Of a DNA stretch of 64,000 nt, positions 51,047 to 61,477 are shown piece after piece. The DNA is from an uncultured Pseudomonadota bacterium (GTDB lineage: Bacteria; Pseudomonadota; Alphaproteobacteria; RF32; CAG-239). The DNA lies in NCBI GenBank assembly GCA_902494875.1, contig CABUUO010000004.1, forward strand, positions 1 to 64,000. Reading direction: 5' to 3'. The position numbers and the translations under genes are program-made. The notes beneath the pieces are model-generated. The model searched no databases and was not told the origin of the DNA. It worked only from the letters and a program-made list of their open reading frames with translations. The number at the start of each line of letters is the position of its first letter. Position 1 is the stretch's first letter.

Positions 51047-53311
51047 ATGCAGTCCCCGGCAATAAATAAGGCAATGGACATTCTGCGGCAGTTGCGGACG
51101 ATAACCGAAAGCCAGGATACGCTTCCGGTCAAGTTGGAAAGTATTGTCAAATTGATTGCCGAACAAATGGGGGCCGATGCCGCTTCGTTTTACATAGCGG
51201 TAGACGGACGCCGGCTGGAGCTGTTTGCCTCTTACGGTCTCAATCCCGAGGCTCAGCATCGGGTTTCGTTCCGTTTCGGAGAGGGGCTGACCGGAGAAGT
51301 AGCGCAAAACAACCGCACGCTGAATGTTGCCGATGCCTGGTCTCATCCGAAGTTTGCCCATAAGCCCGATCTCGGTGAAGAACAATATAAATCATTTCTC
51401 GGCGTGCCACTGATTCGCTGGAGCCGTTCCATAGGCGTGTTATCGGTTCAAACCCGCGAGATCCGCGAGTTTTCTTCTCTGGATGTCGAAATTCTGGAAA
51501 CCGTGGCTATGGTTTTGAGCGAAATTGTTTCTTCAGATGAAATGGCCGAACTCAAAAAAGGCCTCTCCAAAGGAAATAATCTCAACGAGCGGGAAAAGCT
51601 GAAAGGTATCAGCCTCAGCAAAGGTTACGGTTTGGGCGTTTGTGTCGTTCACCGCCGTCGTCAGGCCGTTACCAAAATTTTTGCCGAAGACAAAGAAAAG
51701 GAACTGCACCGTCTGGAGCTGGCTTACGGCCAGATGAATGCCGATTTGGATGAGAAGTTCGCCTCGACCAAACTTGGTATCGGCGAACATGTAGAAATTT
51801 TGGATGCCTATCGGATGTTTGCCCGCGACAAGGGCTGGTATAAAAAAATTACCGACAACATTCACAGCGGCCTGACGGCCGAAGCGGCAGTCGAGCGCGC
51901 TTATGAAGATATGTGGAACCGCTTGTCCGGCACCTCGGACAGCTACCTCAAAGAGCGTCTGCATGATTTGCGGGACGTCGCGGATCGGCTTCAGTCTTAT
52001 TTGAGCGGCGATTATGGCTCCATCAAGGGGGTTAATGCCGACGATTTGATTGTTGTGGCGCAGACGATGGGTCCGGCCGATTTGATGGATTATGACTATT
52101 CTAAAATCCGCGGTCTGATTATTGAAGACGGTACGCCGACCATGCATGTCGCCATTGTTGCCAAAGCGTTGAACATTCCGGTCGTTGCCAAAATCCGCGG
52201 CATCTTTGAAGAAGCCAAAACTGGCGAATTGATTGCCGTTGACGGTACCGATGGTTATATCTATATGCATCCGTCCGCCGTCGTTCAGGAAAAATTCAAG
52301 GCCAAAATTGCCGAAAAAGACCGCCTGCAGGCCAAATTGGCCGAACTGAAGGAGCTTCCCGCACAGACTAAGGACGGCGTAAAAGTTAATCTTTATCTTA
52401 ATGTGGGTTTGGCTTTTGATTTGGACTATATTGAAACCACCAACTGCGACGGTATCGGTCTGTACCGCACCGAAATTCCGTTTATGGCTTCGGACGTTAT
52501 GCCCGATGTCGAACGTCAGATGGGCTATTATAAAGAACTGATGGACAAGGCCGGCGATAAAAAAGTTATTTTTCGCAGTTTAGACGTCGGTTCGGATAAG
52601 TTGCTGCCTTATTGGGGCAATGTCGGCGAAGAAAATCCCGCTATCGGCTGGCGTTCGATTCGCATTACGCTTGACCGTCGCGCCATATTGCGCAAACAGG
52701 TGCGGGCATTCCTGCGTGCTGCTGCCGGCAAGGAATTAAACGTTATGTTTCCGATGGTTGCCAATCTTTCCGAATTTGAAGAAGCCAGAGAAACGCTTTT
52801 GATTGAGCTGGAAAGGGAAAAGCGCCGCGGAGAAAATGTTCCGGCCAAAGTCAACGTCGGGTTGATGATTGAGGTGCCATCTGTAATTTTTCAGCTTGAC
52901 GCCATTTTAAAACAGGCGGATTTTATTTCCGTTGGCACCAACGATCTGGCGCAGTTCATTTTTGCCTGCGACCGCGGCAATCCGCGCTTAACCGAACGTT
53001 ATGACGTTTTGTCTGCACCGTTTCTGTCTATGATGGGAGAGATTGTGAGGAAGGCCGATGCTGCCGGAGTTTATTGTTCGGTCTGTGGTGAAATGGCATC
53101 CAACCCGATCGAGGCAATGGCGCTGATTGGTTTGGGATATCGTAATCTTTCCATGTCAGGTTCTTCCTTCGGCCGTGTGAAAAGCATGGTCAGAACCATG
53201 AACGCCGAAGATGTCGAAGACTATGTTCATACGCTGCTGAAGTCTCAAAAAAGAACTCTGCGCCCGCAATTAATATCCTATGCCTATGACCATGGTATTG
53301 AAATCTATTAA
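51047..53311 (+). CDS. ptsP: PTS-Ntr enzyme I (PtsP)
   Basis: A 754-residue phosphoenolpyruvate-protein phosphotransferase of the nitrogen-related PTS. The N-terminal GAF domain (about residues 18-160) senses nitrogen state in relatives (glutamine). Then the EI N-domain with the phospho-accepting His 367 in GTPTMHVAIVAKAL, and the PEP-binding TIM barrel with GLYRTEIPFM, ISVGTNDLAQF and YCSVCGEMAS (active Cys). It passes phosphate to NPr and EIIA-Ntr, neither of which is in the window. Full length. Confidence 0.95.
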   Translation: MQSPAINKAMDILRQLRTITESQDTLPVKLESIVKLIAEQMGADAASFYIAVDGRRLELFASYGLNPEAQHRVSFRFGEGLTGEVAQNNRTLNVADAWSHPKFAHKPDLGEEQYKSFLGVPLIRWSRSIGVLSVQTREIREFSSLDVEILETVAMVLSEIVSSDEMAELKKGLSKGNNLNEREKLKGISLSKGYGLGVCVVHRRRQAVTKIFAEDKEKELHRLELAYGQMNADLDEKFASTKLGIGEHVEILDAYRMFARDKGWYKKITDNIHSGLTAEAAVERAYEDMWNRLSGTSDSYLKERLHDLRDVADRLQSYLSGDYGSIKGVNADDLIVVAQTMGPADLMDYDYSKIRGLIIEDGTPTMHVAIVAKALNIPVVAKIRGIFEEAKTGELIAVDGTDGYIYMHPSAVVQEKFKAKIAEKDRLQAKLAELKELPAQTKDGVKVNLYLNVGLAFDLDYIETTNCDGIGLYRTEIPFMASDVMPDVERQMGYYKELMDKAGDKKVIFRSLDVGSDKLLPYWGNVGEENPAIGWRSIRITLDRRAILRKQVRAFLRAAAGKELNVMFPMVANLSEFEEARETLLIELEREKRRGENVPAKVNVGLMIEVPSVIFQLDAILKQADFISVGTNDLAQFIFACDRGNPRLTERYDVLSAPFLSMMGEIVRKADAAGVYCSVCGEMASNPIEAMALIGLGYRNLSMSGSSFGRVKSMVRTMNAEDVEDYVHTLLKSQKRTLRPQLISYAYDHGIEIY

Positions 53312-53359
53312 AAACTGTGCAACAATTACAAAAATTTTTAATGTTAAAAGGAAGTAACT

Positions 53360-54433
53360 GTGAAAAAAGAAACTAAGAATTCCAAAGCTCAGGAAGAAAT
53401 AGCTGAAAATCCGGCCGCTGCATCCGCTGTCGCGGCCGAAGAACAAGTTCCGGTTTCGGCTCCTGAAAATAAGGCAGACGACAAGGAGGGAAAAGTCGGC
53501 CTGCTTCTGAAGGAAGTTCGTCAGAAACAGGGCAAGAGCATCGCCGAAATTTCTCAGGAACTCTGTATCCGCAAGGTTTACCTGAGCGCGATCGAGGACA
53601 GTGATTATGATCGGATTCCCGAATATCCCTATGGTATCGGTTTTATCCGTTCTTATGCCGATTATCTGGGGCTGGACGGCGTCAACATTGTACAGATGTA
53701 TAAAGAAGAAGCGGAAGCCAATCTGCGCAAAAACAATCCGTATTTTGTCATGGAACCGCAGGTCGAAGCAACGGTGCCCAGTAAAAAATATCTGATGATC
53801 AGCTTGATAGCCGTTTTTGCGGTTTATTTCGTTTGGTCGATGTACAACCGCATGAGCAGCGAAACGGTCGATGAAGATGTTATTGAAGAAACAATGAGCC
53901 GGGAAAGTGAAAATACCGGAGAAGGTGCAGCCGACTATCCGCTGAAAGTTGAAGACTTTTCAACCAACGAAGCCGTTTCTGCCGAAGAGGAACTGCCGGT
54001 AATCGACGCTACCGCTGCCGAAGAAAACAATCCGCAGGTCGTTGTCAAGGAAACCAGCTTTATTGCCGAACCGGATAAAACGGAAGCAGGAACCGAAATG
54101 CCGGCTAAAGCTGAAGTAAAAACGGAAGCGGTTCCGTCCGCTGTGGAAGAGCAGACGGCGGAAGTAAAGCCGGCCAGAGAAGAGAAAGGGCTGGTCATTA
54201 AGGTTAAAAAAGATACCTGGATTGAGGTCAAAAACGACGAAAAGCTGTATCTGAGCAAGGTATTGATGCCTGGAGAGTCTTATACTGTTCCGCGTGCGGA
54301 AAACCTTAAGCTTTCCGTTGGCAAGGCGGACGGTGTCGACGTGACCTATAACGGTCAGATTATCTACACCATTGCCCCGAACAAAAAAATGAATATTTCG
54401 GTTGATGAAATTTTGGCTCAGGCCAATCATTAG
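53360..54433 (+). CDS. rodZ: RodZ-like cell-shape protein
   Basis: A 357-residue bitopic protein. Residues about 45-125 form the HTH_25 domain that in RodZ binds MreB (LLLKEVRQKQGKSIAEISQ, YLSAIEDSDYDRIPEYPYGIGFIRSYADYLGLD in part). A membrane helix lies at about 145-163. A Glu/Ala/Thr-rich periplasmic linker leads to a C-terminal DUF4115-type beta domain (VIKVKKDTWIEVKN to the end). RodZ ties the MreB cytoskeleton to the wall-elongation machinery. It lies 5' of ispG, as in many alphaproteobacteria. Confidence 0.85.
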   Translation: MKKETKNSKAQEEIAENPAAASAVAAEEQVPVSAPENKADDKEGKVGLLLKEVRQKQGKSIAEISQELCIRKVYLSAIEDSDYDRIPEYPYGIGFIRSYADYLGLDGVNIVQMYKEEAEANLRKNNPYFVMEPQVEATVPSKKYLMISLIAVFAVYFVWSMYNRMSSETVDEDVIEETMSRESENTGEGAADYPLKVEDFSTNEAVSAEEELPVIDATAAEENNPQVVVKETSFIAEPDKTEAGTEMPAKAEVKTEAVPSAVEEQTAEVKPAREEKGLVIKVKKDTWIEVKNDEKLYLSKVLMPGESYTVPRAENLKLSVGKADGVDVTYNGQIIYTIAPNKKMNISVDEILAQANH

Positions 54434-54451
54434 CCGCATGCGGACTAACGG

Positions 54452-54485
54452 GAAAATAGCAGCTAATCCCTGCTATTTTCTTTTG
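54452..54485 (+). terminator. Terminator between rodZ and ispG
   Basis: Perfect 11-bp stem GAAAATAGCAG / CTGCTATTTTC with a 7-base loop, followed by TTTTG. The T run is short, so partial read-through into ispG is possible. Confidence 0.7.
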
Positions 54486-54504
54486 TTATGTAAGGATTGA
54501 AAAA

Positions 54505-55578
54505 ATGGAAAAAATTATAAGACGCCACAGCCGCAAAATTATGGTCGGATCGGTTGCCGTCGGAGGAGATGCGCCGATCAGCGTTCAGTCGATGACCAAT
54601 ACGCCGACTGCGGATGCCAAAGCCACCGTTGAACAAATCCGAAGACAGGAAGCCGTCGGCTGCGATATAACGCGTTGCTCCTGTCCCGATGAAGATTCGG
54701 CCAAAGCGCTGAAAATCATCACCCGGGAAGTTTCAATTCCCGTGGTCGCCGATATCCATTTTGACTATCGACTGGGCATTCTGGCGGCGGAAAACGGCGC
54801 CGCCTGCCTGCGTATCAATCCCGGCAACATCGGCGGACAGGATCGGGTCAAGGCCGTTGTTCAAGCCGCCAAAGATTACGGCTGTTCCATCCGTATCGGT
54901 GTCAACGGCGGTTCGCTTGATAAAAAACTGTTGGAAAAATATGGCGAACCCTGTGCCGACGCTTTGGTAGAAAGTGCGTTGGAGCAGGCCAAAATGCTTG
55001 AAGACAATGATTTCTTTGAGTTTAAAATCAGCGTCAAATCGTCAAACACGCTGATGATGATAGATGCTTATAAGAAACTTGCGGCGGCCTGTGATTATCC
55101 GTTGCATTTGGGAGTTACCGAGGCCGGCGGCCTGCGCAGCGGAACCGTAAAATCAGCCATCGGCATCGGCTCGCTTCTGATGAACGGCATCGGCGACACG
55201 CTGCGTGTTTCTTTAACGGCCGACGTGGAAGAGGAGGTTAAAGCCGGTTACGAAATCTTGAAGGCGCTGGATCTGCGGCATCGCGGTGTTCGGATTATTT
55301 CCTGCCCGACCTGTGCCCGCCGCGGTTATGACGTAGAGAAAACCATCAAGGCGCTGGAAGAGCGTCTGGCGCATATTTCCCAGCCTTTGTCGCTGGCGGT
55401 TATGGGCTGTGTGGTAAATGGTCCCGGAGAAGCCGGGCATACGGATTTCGGCGTTTGCGGCGGTCGGGGCGATGAAAACATGATTTATGTTGGCGGCCGG
55501 CCCGATCATAAGGTTAAAAACGAAAATATTGTCGACGAATTGGTTCGTCTTGTGGAAGAAAAAGTAAAAATAGGATAA
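54505..55578 (+). CDS. ispG: 4-hydroxy-3-methylbut-2-en-1-yl diphosphate synthase IspG
   Basis: A 357-residue Fe-S enzyme of the MEP isoprenoid pathway (converts MEcPP to HMBPP). Markers: VQSMTNTPTADAKATVEQI, VADIHFDYRLG, CLRINPGNIGG, and the cluster Cys in SCPTCARRGYD and MGCVVNGPGEA. Short bacterial form without the extra TIM insertion. It also depends on the Fe-S pathway encoded at 16.8-23.3 kb. HisS follows five bases after the stop. Confidence 0.96.
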   Translation: MEKIIRRHSRKIMVGSVAVGGDAPISVQSMTNTPTADAKATVEQIRRQEAVGCDITRCSCPDEDSAKALKIITREVSIPVVADIHFDYRLGILAAENGAACLRINPGNIGGQDRVKAVVQAAKDYGCSIRIGVNGGSLDKKLLEKYGEPCADALVESALEQAKMLEDNDFFEFKISVKSSNTLMMIDAYKKLAAACDYPLHLGVTEAGGLRSGTVKSAIGIGSLLMNGIGDTLRVSLTADVEEEVKAGYEILKALDLRHRGVRIISCPTCARRGYDVEKTIKALEERLAHISQPLSLAVMGCVVNGPGEAGHTDFGVCGGRGDENMIYVGGRPDHKVKNENIVDELVRLVEEKVKIG

Positions 55579-55582
55579 AAAA

Positions 55583-56818
55583 ATGGCAAAAATACAAAGT
55601 GTTCGCGGTACTTATGATGTCTACGGCGAGACCAAAAGAAAAATGAAAAAAGTAGTGGCTACCGGTTCGGAAGTGGTTGAAAAATATGGCTTTGAAGAAA
55701 TTGAAACGCCGATTTTCGAGTTTACCGAAGTCTTTTCCCGCAATTTGGGCGAAACCTCCGACGTTGTAACCAAGGAAATGTATTGTTTTCAGGATCGCGG
55801 CGGCGAAAGTCTGACCCTGCGTCCGGAAGGTACCGCCGGTGTTGTTCGTTCTTTTGTTTCGGAAGGAATGCAGCAAAATCTGCCGGTCAAGTTATATTAT
55901 GCCGGACCGATGTTTCGCTATGAACGTCCGCAAAAGGGGCGTCAGCGCCAGTTCACGCAGTTCGGTTGCGAGCTGCTGGGTGTAGAAACCCCGCAGGCCG
56001 ACGTTGAAGTTATCGCTATGGCTTACGAATTTGTCGAAAAACTCGGCTTGGAGGGCAATGTCGTGGTCGAAATCAATTCTCTGGGTGACAAGGAAAGCCG
56101 CGACGCTTATCGGACAAAGCTGGTTGAATATCTGCGCGGGCATCTGGACGAACTGTCCGGGGATTCCAAAGAACGACTGGAAAAAAATCCGTTGCGGGTA
56201 CTTGATTCTAAAGAAGAATGTGATAAAGAAGTGGTTGCCAATGCGCCGCTGTACTGCGACAGTTTGAATGAGGCTTCCAAAAGGTTCTTTGACGAAGTCT
56301 TGCATGGGCTTGATGCTTTGGGTATCAAATATCGGATCAACAATCGTCTGGTTCGTGGGCTGGACTATTATTCTCACACCGTTTTTGAGTTGGTTACCGA
56401 CAAGCTTGGCGCGCAGGGAACGGTTTTGGCCGGCGGCCGTTATGACGGGCTGGTCGAGCAAATGGGCGGCGGTGCCGTCGCCGGCATTGGCTGGGCCTGC
56501 GGTGTCGAGCGGTTGTCCATGCTTTTGGAAGCAGATGTTTCGCTTCCGCGTCCGGTAGCTGTGATTCCGGTAGGGGAAGACACCAACGCCAAGGCCATGG
56601 AGATTGCTTATATGCTGCGCAGGGCTGGCTTTCGCGTTGAGCAGAGCTACAGCGGAAATTTGAAAAAGAGAATGATGAAAGCCAACAAGGCCAATGCCTG
56701 CAAGGCAGTAATCATCGGTTCGGACGAATTGGCCAGAAATGAAGTAACCGTAAAGGATTTAGACAGCGGCGGGCAGAAAAACGTTGCTGTAGAGAAGATA
56801 ATTGAGGAAATAAAATAA
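55583..56818 (+). CDS. hisS: Histidyl-tRNA synthetase
   Basis: A 411-residue class II enzyme. Motif 1 region GFEEIETPIFE, motif 2 YYAGPMFRYERPQKGRQRQF, His-site motifs LVRGLDYYSHTVFE and the motif 3 segment GGRYDGLVEQMGG. The C-terminal anticodon-binding domain (from about residue 325) is complete. It sits between ispG and prfA with almost no gaps, so these genes are probably one operon. Confidence 0.96.
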   Translation: MAKIQSVRGTYDVYGETKRKMKKVVATGSEVVEKYGFEEIETPIFEFTEVFSRNLGETSDVVTKEMYCFQDRGGESLTLRPEGTAGVVRSFVSEGMQQNLPVKLYYAGPMFRYERPQKGRQRQFTQFGCELLGVETPQADVEVIAMAYEFVEKLGLEGNVVVEINSLGDKESRDAYRTKLVEYLRGHLDELSGDSKERLEKNPLRVLDSKEECDKEVVANAPLYCDSLNEASKRFFDEVLHGLDALGIKYRINNRLVRGLDYYSHTVFELVTDKLGAQGTVLAGGRYDGLVEQMGGGAVAGIGWACGVERLSMLLEADVSLPRPVAVIPVGEDTNAKAMEIAYMLRRAGFRVEQSYSGNLKKRMMKANKANACKAVIIGSDELARNEVTVKDLDSGGQKNVAVEKIIEEIK

Positions 56819-57892
56819 ATGTCGTTTGCTGAAAAACTGAGTAATGTTGTCAACCGCCACGATGAAGTCCAGGCTCTGCTTTCCAATCCGGATATCAGCG
56901 CCGACGAACTCGTCAAGCTCAATAAGGAACTGGCCGCGCTGACCCCGGTTGTCGAGGCCGTGCAGGAGTTGCGCCGTCTGGAACGGAATATGGCGGATGA
57001 TAAGGCGATGATGGAAGATTCTTCTCTCGACAAGGAAATGCGGGAGATGGCCGAGGCTGAATATTATGAATTGAAGGAACGGCAGCCGGAGCTGGAAAAA
57101 CAGGTCAAGATTTTGCTGCTGCCCAAAGAAGAGGATGACGAAAAAAATGCCATTCTTGAAGTCCGGGCCGGTACCGGCGGCGATGAAGCGGCTTTGTTTG
57201 CGGCAGTTTTGTTTGAAATGTATCAGCGCTATGCGCAGTTGCAGGGTTGGAAATTTGAAATTATGGATGCCAATGAAAACGAGCTCGGCGGCTATAAGGA
57301 GGCTTCGGCCAGCATTACCGGCAAAGATGTTTTCTCCAAACTCAAGTTCGAATCCGGCGCTCACCGCGTACAGCGCGTGCCGGTAACCGAGTCTCAGGGC
57401 CGCGTCCATACTTCTGCTGCTACGGTGGCGGTTTTGCCTGAGGCCGAGGAAGTGGATATTCAGATTAATCCGGCCGATTTGAAGTTTGAGGCCTATCGTT
57501 CTTCCGGTGCCGGCGGTCAGAAAGTTAACAAAACCAACTCGGCCGTGCGCATTGTGCACATTCCGAGCGGCATTGTGGTTGAATCTCAGGAAGAGCGCTC
57601 GCAGTTCAAAAACCGCGATAATGCCATGCGCAAATTGCGTACCCGTCTCTATGACGCGCAGCGTCAGGCCAAAGATGCCGCTTATTCCGAAAAACGCAAG
57701 CTGCAAGTCGGTTCCGGCGACCGTTCCGAGCGCATTCGCACCTATAACTATCCGCAGGGCCGCGTGACAGATCATCGCATTAACCTGACCTTATACAAGC
57801 TGGACGAAGTCGTCTCCGGCGATGCTCTGGGTGAAATTATTGACGCGCTGATAACCGAAGATCAGGCGCAGAAACTTTCCGAACTGGATTAA
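56819..57892 (+). CDS. prfA: Peptide chain release factor 1
   Basis: A 357-residue RF1 that ends translation at UAA and UAG. The GGQ motif is in SSGAGGQKVNKTNSA (about residue 230). The stop-codon-reading loop should lie around VPVTESQGRVHTS, where RF1 has PxT (PVT here). N-terminal helical domain and C-terminal part are full length. The ATG follows the hisS stop directly. The usual prmC partner is not next to it. Confidence 0.96.
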   Translation: MSFAEKLSNVVNRHDEVQALLSNPDISADELVKLNKELAALTPVVEAVQELRRLERNMADDKAMMEDSSLDKEMREMAEAEYYELKERQPELEKQVKILLLPKEEDDEKNAILEVRAGTGGDEAALFAAVLFEMYQRYAQLQGWKFEIMDANENELGGYKEASASITGKDVFSKLKFESGAHRVQRVPVTESQGRVHTSAATVAVLPEAEEVDIQINPADLKFEAYRSSGAGGQKVNKTNSAVRIVHIPSGIVVESQEERSQFKNRDNAMRKLRTRLYDAQRQAKDAAYSEKRKLQVGSGDRSERIRTYNYPQGRVTDHRINLTLYKLDEVVSGDALGEIIDALITEDQAQKLSELD

Positions 57893-57893
57893 A

Positions 57894-57919
57894 AAAAGCG
57901 GTGTTAAGCCGCTTTTTTT
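57894..57919 (+). terminator. Terminator after prfA
   Basis: Stem AAAGCGG / CCGCTTT followed by a T run, just behind the stop. Confidence 0.88.
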
Positions 57920-58004
57920 GTGGTCTGATATCTGCGATTTTTGAGTTGTACACACGGCCAAAAACGAATATAATCGCCGCAGAATCATAAGCAAAGGTTT
58001 TTAG

Positions 58005-61000
58005 ATGTCTGAGCCAAAGTTTGTCCATCTGCGCGTTCATACCGCTTATTCCCTGTCCGAAGGCGCCATGCTGGTACCGAAGCTTATCCATAAGCTCCAT
58101 GACCAGGGCGTTTCGGCCATTGCCATGACCGACACCGCCAATATGTTCGGCGGCAAGGCCATCTCCAAATATGCCGCGGACGAAGGAATTAAGCCGATTC
58201 TCGGCTGTCAGTTCTTTTTGCGCAATCCTGATGCCGATGATGTCTTAAAATCCAAGGGCCGCATTGTCGAACCGGACAAAATTGTGTTGCTGGTTATGAA
58301 CGAAGCCGGCTATATGAACATAATGAAGCTCATGAAGCGTTCCTATCTGGACAATCCGGGGCAGGGTGAGCGCGCGCAGCTTAAAATGTCTGATCTGGAA
58401 GAGTTAAACGACGGACTGATAGCTCTGACTGCCGGCGTGGAAGGGCCGGTCGGCCGGCTTCTGCTGGAAAACCGGAAAGACGAGGCCGAACAGACGCTCT
58501 TAAAACTGCGGGAGATTTTCAGCGACCGTCTTTATATGGAAATTTCGCGCATCGGTCTGGAAAGTGAACGCAAGACGGAGGACGTTTTTATCGACTGGGC
58601 TTATCAATATGACATTCCGCTGGTAGCGACCAATGAGGCTTTTTTCTTTGATGCGGATATGTATGAGGCGCACGATGCCCTGATTTGCATTGCCGAAGGC
58701 GAATATGTCGCCAATGAAAACCGCCGCCGTTTTTCGCCGAACAACCGTCTGCGCAGTGAAAAGGAAATGGTGGAGCTTTTTGCCGATCTGCCGGAAGCCG
58801 TTGAAAATACGGTCAGAATAGCCATGCGTTGCAATTATCTCTCTTCTAAGGTTCAGCCCTTGCTGCCTATTTTTGAATGCCCCGGCGGCAGGACGCAGGA
58901 CGAATACATTACCGAACAGGCTTACAAAGGCTTAAAGGAACGCATGGAGGCTCACGTCTACTTTGAGGGTATGACCGCGGAGCAGAAAAAGGAAATCGAC
59001 GAACGTTATTATGCCAGACTGGAATATGAGCTGAGCGTTATCAAAAAGATGGGTTTCCCCGGTTACTTTCTGATCGTGTCGGACTTTATCCAGTGGTCAA
59101 AGACTCACGGTGTACCGGTCGGTCCCGGACGTGGTTCCGGCGCGGGTTCAATTGTGGCCTGGTCTTTAAAGATTACCGATTTGGATCCGTTGAAGCTGGA
59201 TCTTCTGTTTGAGCGTTTCCTAAATCCCGAACGTGTTAATATGCCCGACTTTGACGTCGACTTCTGTCAGGAAAACCGCTACAAAACTATTGAATACGTG
59301 CAAAATAAATATGGTTTTGACCATGTGGCGCAGATTATTACCTATGGCAAACTTCAGGCCAAAAACGTGATTCGTGACGTAGCCCGCGTCCTGCAAATGC
59401 CGTATTCTCAGGCCGATAAGATTTCTAAAATGATTCCGCCCGGCGTTCAGGGTAAAAACCCGACCTTGCAGGAATCTTTGGATCAGGTGCCCGAACTGGA
59501 AGAAATGCGCCAAAACGATCCGCAGATTAACAAGTTGTTTGACATCGGCATGAAACTGGAAGGTTTGTACCGTCAGTCCGGTATGCATGCGGCCGGCGTC
59601 GTTATCGGCGACCGTCCTTTGGATCAGCTGGTGCCGCTGTATAAAGATCCCAAGGCTGATATGCCGGTGACCCAGTATGATATGAAGTTCGTGGAAGAAA
59701 CCGGTCTGATAAAGTTTGACTTTTTGGGCTTGAAAACCCTTACCGTTATCAAACGTGCGGTTGACTGGGTAAATAAAATTCACAATGTCGGTCTTGATAT
59801 CGAAAAAGTGCCGTTGGATGACAAGGCGACTTATGAAATGCTGGCCAGAGGAGACACCTCGGCGGTTTTCCAGTTTGAATCTCCCGGCATGAAAGACGTG
59901 CACAAACAAATTAAACCCGACCGATTTGAAGACCTGATCGCTATCGTGTCCTTGTACCGTCCGGGGCCGATGGACAACATTCCGACCTACATCAAGCGCA
60001 AGCACGGTGAAGAGGAGATCACTTATCTGCATCCTGACCTGGCGCCGATTCTGGGCGAAACTTACGGTATTATGGTCTATCAGGAACAGGTTATGAAAAT
60101 TGCTCAGGTTTTGGGCGGCTATACGCTGGGCGGCGCCGACAAGCTGCGTAAGGTTATGGGTAAAAAAATGCGCGACGAGATTCCCAAACAGCGTGCCATG
60201 TTTACCGAGGGCGCCGTTAAAAAAGGCATTCCCGAAGCTACAGCCGCCGCCATTTTTGACCAGATGGAGAAATTTGCGTCTTATGGCTTCAACAAGTCGC
60301 ACGCGGCAGCCTATTCTCTGGTTTCTTATCAAACCGCTTATCTGAAGGCGCACTATCCGGTCGAGTTTATGTGCGCGGTTATGTCCCTTGATATGACCAA
60401 CGTTGACAAACTTCTGATTTATAAGGAAGAGTGCAAAAAGATGGGTTTCCGGGTTCTGCCGCCGGACATAAACCATTCCGATGCTGATTTTGCTGTGGAA
60501 AACGGCAATATACGCTATGCTCTGGGCGCTATAAAAGGCGTCGGTGCGGCCAATATGCAAAGCATTGTGGAAGAGCGTCGCAAACACGGTCCCTATAAGG
60601 ATTTGTCTGATTTTATCCATCGGACCGACGTTAAGCAAATCAACCGCCGTCAGTTGGAGCAGCTTACCAAGGCCGGTGCTTTCGATTCAATAGAGACCAA
60701 CCGTGGCAAAATTTTTGCCAATATTGAAACCATAATGCAGCATATTTCTTCGGCCACGGAATTAAAAACCAGTTCTCAGGCGTCTCTGTTCGGCACCGAA
60801 GAACTGCACACTAAGGTCAAACTGGCCGACAAGCCGGACTGGCCGGAGCTGGAAAAATTGAAACTGGAGGCGGAAGCCATCGGTTTTTATCTTTCGGCGC
60901 ATCCGTTAGACAGCTACGGCCGCGGTATGGAGCGTCTGGGCGTCAAAAGCGCGGCGGAAGTTTTTGGCAGCATTAAAGTGGGTGATACCATCCGTGCCAA

Positions 61001-61475
61001 GCTGGCCGGCTGTGTCAACTCTTTTCAAAAGCGTATCAGCAAATCCGGCAACAAATATGCTTTTCTTGAGCTTTCCGACGGTACCAGCAATTTTGAAGGC
61101 CTGCTGTTTTCGGAAGGTCTGGCCAAATATGAAGATGTTATCAATTCCGGCGTTCCTCTGCTGGTGAGCATTGTCATTACCAAAGAAAACGAAGAAGCCA
61201 GTCCCCGCGTGATGATCAACAGCGTTGAAACGTTGGACAAGGCAATTGCGGATGTGGCCAACGGTATGGTGATTTATGTCAATAACGTTTCCGCGGTCAA
61301 AAGTATCAAGGAAATTTTAAGTCACGATAGAAACGGAACCAATAAGATATATATAAAACCGGAGCACCCCGAATGGGATGTGAGAATTGAGCTGCCGGGC
61401 GGCTTTGCCTTTATTAACGATATTATCACCAAAATAAGGGCGGTCACCGGCGTTACAACCATAAAGGAAATCTGA
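58005..61475 (+). CDS. dnaE: DNA polymerase III subunit alpha
   Basis: A 1156-residue replicative polymerase. Parts in order: N-terminal PHP domain (FVHLRVHTAYSLSEGAM), palm with the catalytic Asp pair in NMPDFDVDFCQENR (about residue 415), GPGRGSGAGSIVAW before it, fingers with YQEQVMKIAQVLGGYTLG, the FNKSHAAAYSLVSYQTAYLK segment, helix-hairpin-helix part, and the OB fold near the C-terminus (KYAFLELSDGTSNFEGLLF). Length fits the DnaE1 type. Two membrane protein genes follow at once. Confidence 0.97.
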   Translation: MSEPKFVHLRVHTAYSLSEGAMLVPKLIHKLHDQGVSAIAMTDTANMFGGKAISKYAADEGIKPILGCQFFLRNPDADDVLKSKGRIVEPDKIVLLVMNEAGYMNIMKLMKRSYLDNPGQGERAQLKMSDLEELNDGLIALTAGVEGPVGRLLLENRKDEAEQTLLKLREIFSDRLYMEISRIGLESERKTEDVFIDWAYQYDIPLVATNEAFFFDADMYEAHDALICIAEGEYVANENRRRFSPNNRLRSEKEMVELFADLPEAVENTVRIAMRCNYLSSKVQPLLPIFECPGGRTQDEYITEQAYKGLKERMEAHVYFEGMTAEQKKEIDERYYARLEYELSVIKKMGFPGYFLIVSDFIQWSKTHGVPVGPGRGSGAGSIVAWSLKITDLDPLKLDLLFERFLNPERVNMPDFDVDFCQENRYKTIEYVQNKYGFDHVAQIITYGKLQAKNVIRDVARVLQMPYSQADKISKMIPPGVQGKNPTLQESLDQVPELEEMRQNDPQINKLFDIGMKLEGLYRQSGMHAAGVVIGDRPLDQLVPLYKDPKADMPVTQYDMKFVEETGLIKFDFLGLKTLTVIKRAVDWVNKIHNVGLDIEKVPLDDKATYEMLARGDTSAVFQFESPGMKDVHKQIKPDRFEDLIAIVSLYRPGPMDNIPTYIKRKHGEEEITYLHPDLAPILGETYGIMVYQEQVMKIAQVLGGYTLGGADKLRKVMGKKMRDEIPKQRAMFTEGAVKKGIPEATAAAIFDQMEKFASYGFNKSHAAAYSLVSYQTAYLKAHYPVEFMCAVMSLDMTNVDKLLIYKEECKKMGFRVLPPDINHSDADFAVENGNIRYALGAIKGVGAANMQSIVEERRKHGPYKDLSDFIHRTDVKQINRRQLEQLTKAGAFDSIETNRGKIFANIETIMQHISSATELKTSSQASLFGTEELHTKVKLADKPDWPELEKLKLEAEAIGFYLSAHPLDSYGRGMERLGVKSAAEVFGSIKVGDTIRAKLAGCVNSFQKRISKSGNKYAFLELSDGTSNFEGLLFSEGLAKYEDVINSGVPLLVSIVITKENEEASPRVMINSVETLDKAIADVANGMVIYVNNVSAVKSIKEILSHDRNGTNKIYIKPEHPEWDVRIELPGGFAFINDIITKIRAVTGVTTIKEI

Positions 61476-61477
61476 CC

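Noticed and set aside
56759..57775. 338-codon minus-strand frame across prfA
   Set aside because: Antisense shadow of prfA, whose GGQ motif and length are certain.
59220..60638. 472-codon minus-strand frame inside dnaE
   Set aside because: Long antisense open frame caused by codon bias of dnaE; no start signals and no recognisable protein.
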